DNA from: Osmia lignaria lignaria
Lineage: Eukaryota > Arthropoda > Insecta > Hymenoptera > Megachilidae
Direction: 5' to 3'
Assembly: GCF_051020975.1 (NCBI RefSeq)
Contig: NW_027478158.1
Location: forward strand, 30,310,001-30,374,000
DNA: 64,000 bases
In this document: one piece after another, positions 63,201 through 64,000 of the stretch
Layout: each line of letters begins with the position of its first letter
Position numbering within the stretch: position 1 is the stretch's first letter
Program-made: the position numbers and the translations under genes
The notes under the pieces: model-generated
What the model saw: the letters and a program-made list of their open reading frames with translations, nothing else
Database searches by the model: none
What the model was told of the DNA's origin: nothing

Positions 63201-63806
63201 ATTTCGAGATATTTCTTCTTCTTGTTGTTCTTCCTCTGCACAGCTAAGCTGGAAGTGGCATTTGCAGCTCGCAATAGTGCAGAGTTATCTCAAAGAAAGG
63301 GGCCACGGTGTTTCTGTATCTCTATTATGTTGGTGCGGCTTCGGAACTTTTAAATATCTTGATATATCTCGAGAACTACGCATCGCATCAAAAAATATTA
63401 TAGAACATAAAAAGTAGGAAACTTAATTCTCTACAAAAAAGGTCTCTGAACATTTTGCCATAGCTCGCTTCGTTTCCGAGATATTTGCATATTTATCTCA
63501 AGGGAAGGGGCCTGACGGACATATTTCGAGATATTTCTTCTTCTTGTTGTTCTTCTTCTGCACAGCTAAGCTGGAAGTGGCATTTGCGGCTCGCACTAGT
63601 GCAGAGTTATCTCAAAGAAAGGGGCCACGGTGTTTCTGTATCCCTATTATGTTGGTGCGGCTTCGGAACTTTTAAATATCTCGATATATCTCGAAAACTA
63701 CGCATCTGATCAAAAAATATCATACTACATAAAAAGTAGGAAACTTAATTCTCTACAAGAAAGGTCTCTAAACATTTTGCCATAGCTCGCTTCGTTTCCG
63801 AGATAT
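60265..63806 (+). repeat. GGACGTATTTC units and neighbours
   Basis: The units at 60,265, 61,231 and 63,807 share GGACGTATTTC, TTTCCTCTTC and CTGTACAGC, at offsets of 966 and 2,576 bp. The unit at 60,587 has CATAGCTCTCTTCG and ACGCGTCTGATC with an AACATAATTC linker, the same combination as 40,301, about 20 kb away. CAGCTCAAAGGAAC units recur at 61,875 and 63,163; the latter ends in CATCGCATCAAA, so its frame also reads through to 84 codons. The unit at 62,841 has an in-frame TGA (GCTAAGCTGAAAG) and GTGCGTCTTCGG. A GTGCGGTTTCGG variant appears in five units between 59,943 and 61,874. Confidence 0.75.
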
Positions 63807-64000
63807 TTGCAGATTTATCTCAAGGGAAGGGGCCTGACGGACGTATTTCGAGATATTTCCTCTTCTTGTTGTTCTTCTTCTGTACAGCTAAGCTGGAAGT
63901 GGCATTTGCGGCTCGCACTAGTGCAGAGTTATCTCAAAGAAAGGGGCCACGGTGTTTCTGTATCTCTATTATGTTGGTGCGGCTTCGGAACTTTTAAATA
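63807..64000 (+). repeat. Partial last monomer; array continues past the window
   Basis: The final unit is cut by the window end after 194 bases, in GGAACTTTTAAATA. It is of the GGACGTATTTC / CTGTACAGC type. Because the first 51 bases of the window are likewise the end of a preceding unit, the array extends beyond both edges and its true length is unknown. Confidence 0.95.

Larger units (their letters stand above)
1..64000 (+). repeat. 322-bp tandem satellite DNA array, about 198.8 monomers
   Basis: The same unit recurs every 322 bp from end to end, always in the same orientation. With the TTG at base 52 as the reference point, unit starts follow 52 + 322n and drift by only one base by 63,485, because five 1-bp indels nearly cancel. 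No stretch of unique DNA, transposon or inverted segment interrupts it. A typical unit is about 39% G+C. Monomers differ mainly by point substitutions that fall into linked sets (subfamilies), and blocks of several monomers are themselves repeated. This is the signature of satellite DNA evolving by unequal exchange in eukaryotic heterochromatin. That the locus is centromeric, subtelomeric or on a sex chromosome cannot be read from the sequence. Confidence 0.99.

Noticed and set aside
1..64000. CRISPR array
   Set aside because: The repeat is 322 bp with no alternation of constant repeats and unique spacers. The entire unit is repeated.
1..64000. rRNA, tRNA, 5S or SINE-derived tandem array
   Set aside because: No tRNA-like cloverleaf, Pol III B box (GGTTCGANNCC) or recognisable rRNA segment is present in the monomer.
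1..64000. Telomeric repeat or transposon-derived tandem array
   Set aside because: No TTAGG or TTAGGG runs, no terminal inverted repeats with target duplications, and no transposase or reverse transcriptase frame are visible.
1..64000. Bacterial or phage origin
   Set aside because: A pure 64-kb head-to-tail satellite without any gene is not compatible with a normal bacterial or phage genome; eukaryotic heterochromatin is the only sensible context.

Overview
The whole window is one uninterrupted tandem satellite array. A 322-bp monomer repeats head-to-tail, always in the same orientation, from the first base to the last: about 198 complete units plus a partial unit at each end. There is no unique sequence, transposon, RNA gene or convincing protein gene. 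A typical monomer counted by hand has 126 G+C of 322 (about 39%). Such an array is characteristic of eukaryotic heterochromatin (pericentromeric, subtelomeric or sex-chromosome). The sequence does not identify the species. My weak impression is an insect-type satellite, but nothing visible proves that.

Monomer anatomy, numbering the TTG of the 74-codon frame as base 1: a 27-bp word at 2-28 returns at 116-142 with 3 mismatches, which suggests an old internal duplication. A (TTC/TTG)n tract runs from about 50 to 75. CGAGATATTT words at 315-322/1-2 and 43-52 are matched by inverted AAATATCTCG at 190-199 and ATATCTCG at 202-209, so a nested long-range hairpin can form. An A/T-rich linker (about 226-285) ends in an A6 run before GGTCTC. 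One frame is open in most monomers, but it usually starts with TTG and its variation looks neutral, so I treat it as a by-product.

Layout by region. (1) 1-10.6 kb: a near-identical tandem duplication of an 11-monomer (3,542-bp) block, followed by a 4- to 5-monomer pattern with chimeric units. (2) 10.6-13.3 kb: more divergent monomers with a 4-monomer echo. (3) 13.3-25.1 kb: 5-monomer and 10/11-monomer higher-order repeats marked by an AAAGAATGGGG variant. (4) 25.1-28.7 kb: mixed monomers, several with stop codons. (5) 28.7-31.6 kb: a 4-monomer island related to region 3. (6) 31.6-42.2 kb: a GCAGGTTTATC subfamily in 4-monomer and then regular 3-monomer (966-bp) spacing. (7) 42.2-43.8 kb: a short run sharing one linker. 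(8) 43.8-57.9 kb: overlapping duplications with offsets of 2, 4, 5, 6, 8 and 12 monomers built from a GCTACGCTGG subfamily. (9) 57.9-64 kb: subfamilies from region 1 reappear with a GGACGTATTTC variant.

Overall this is an active record of unequal exchange and local homogenisation. Length control is strict, with only five net 1-bp indels seen in 64 kb. Subfamilies are confined to islands, and several chimeric monomers allow exchange points to be bracketed to within tens of bases. I found no previously undescribed gene system. The interest lies in the higher-order structure, the shared exchange points, the nested inverted words and the persistence of one open frame.
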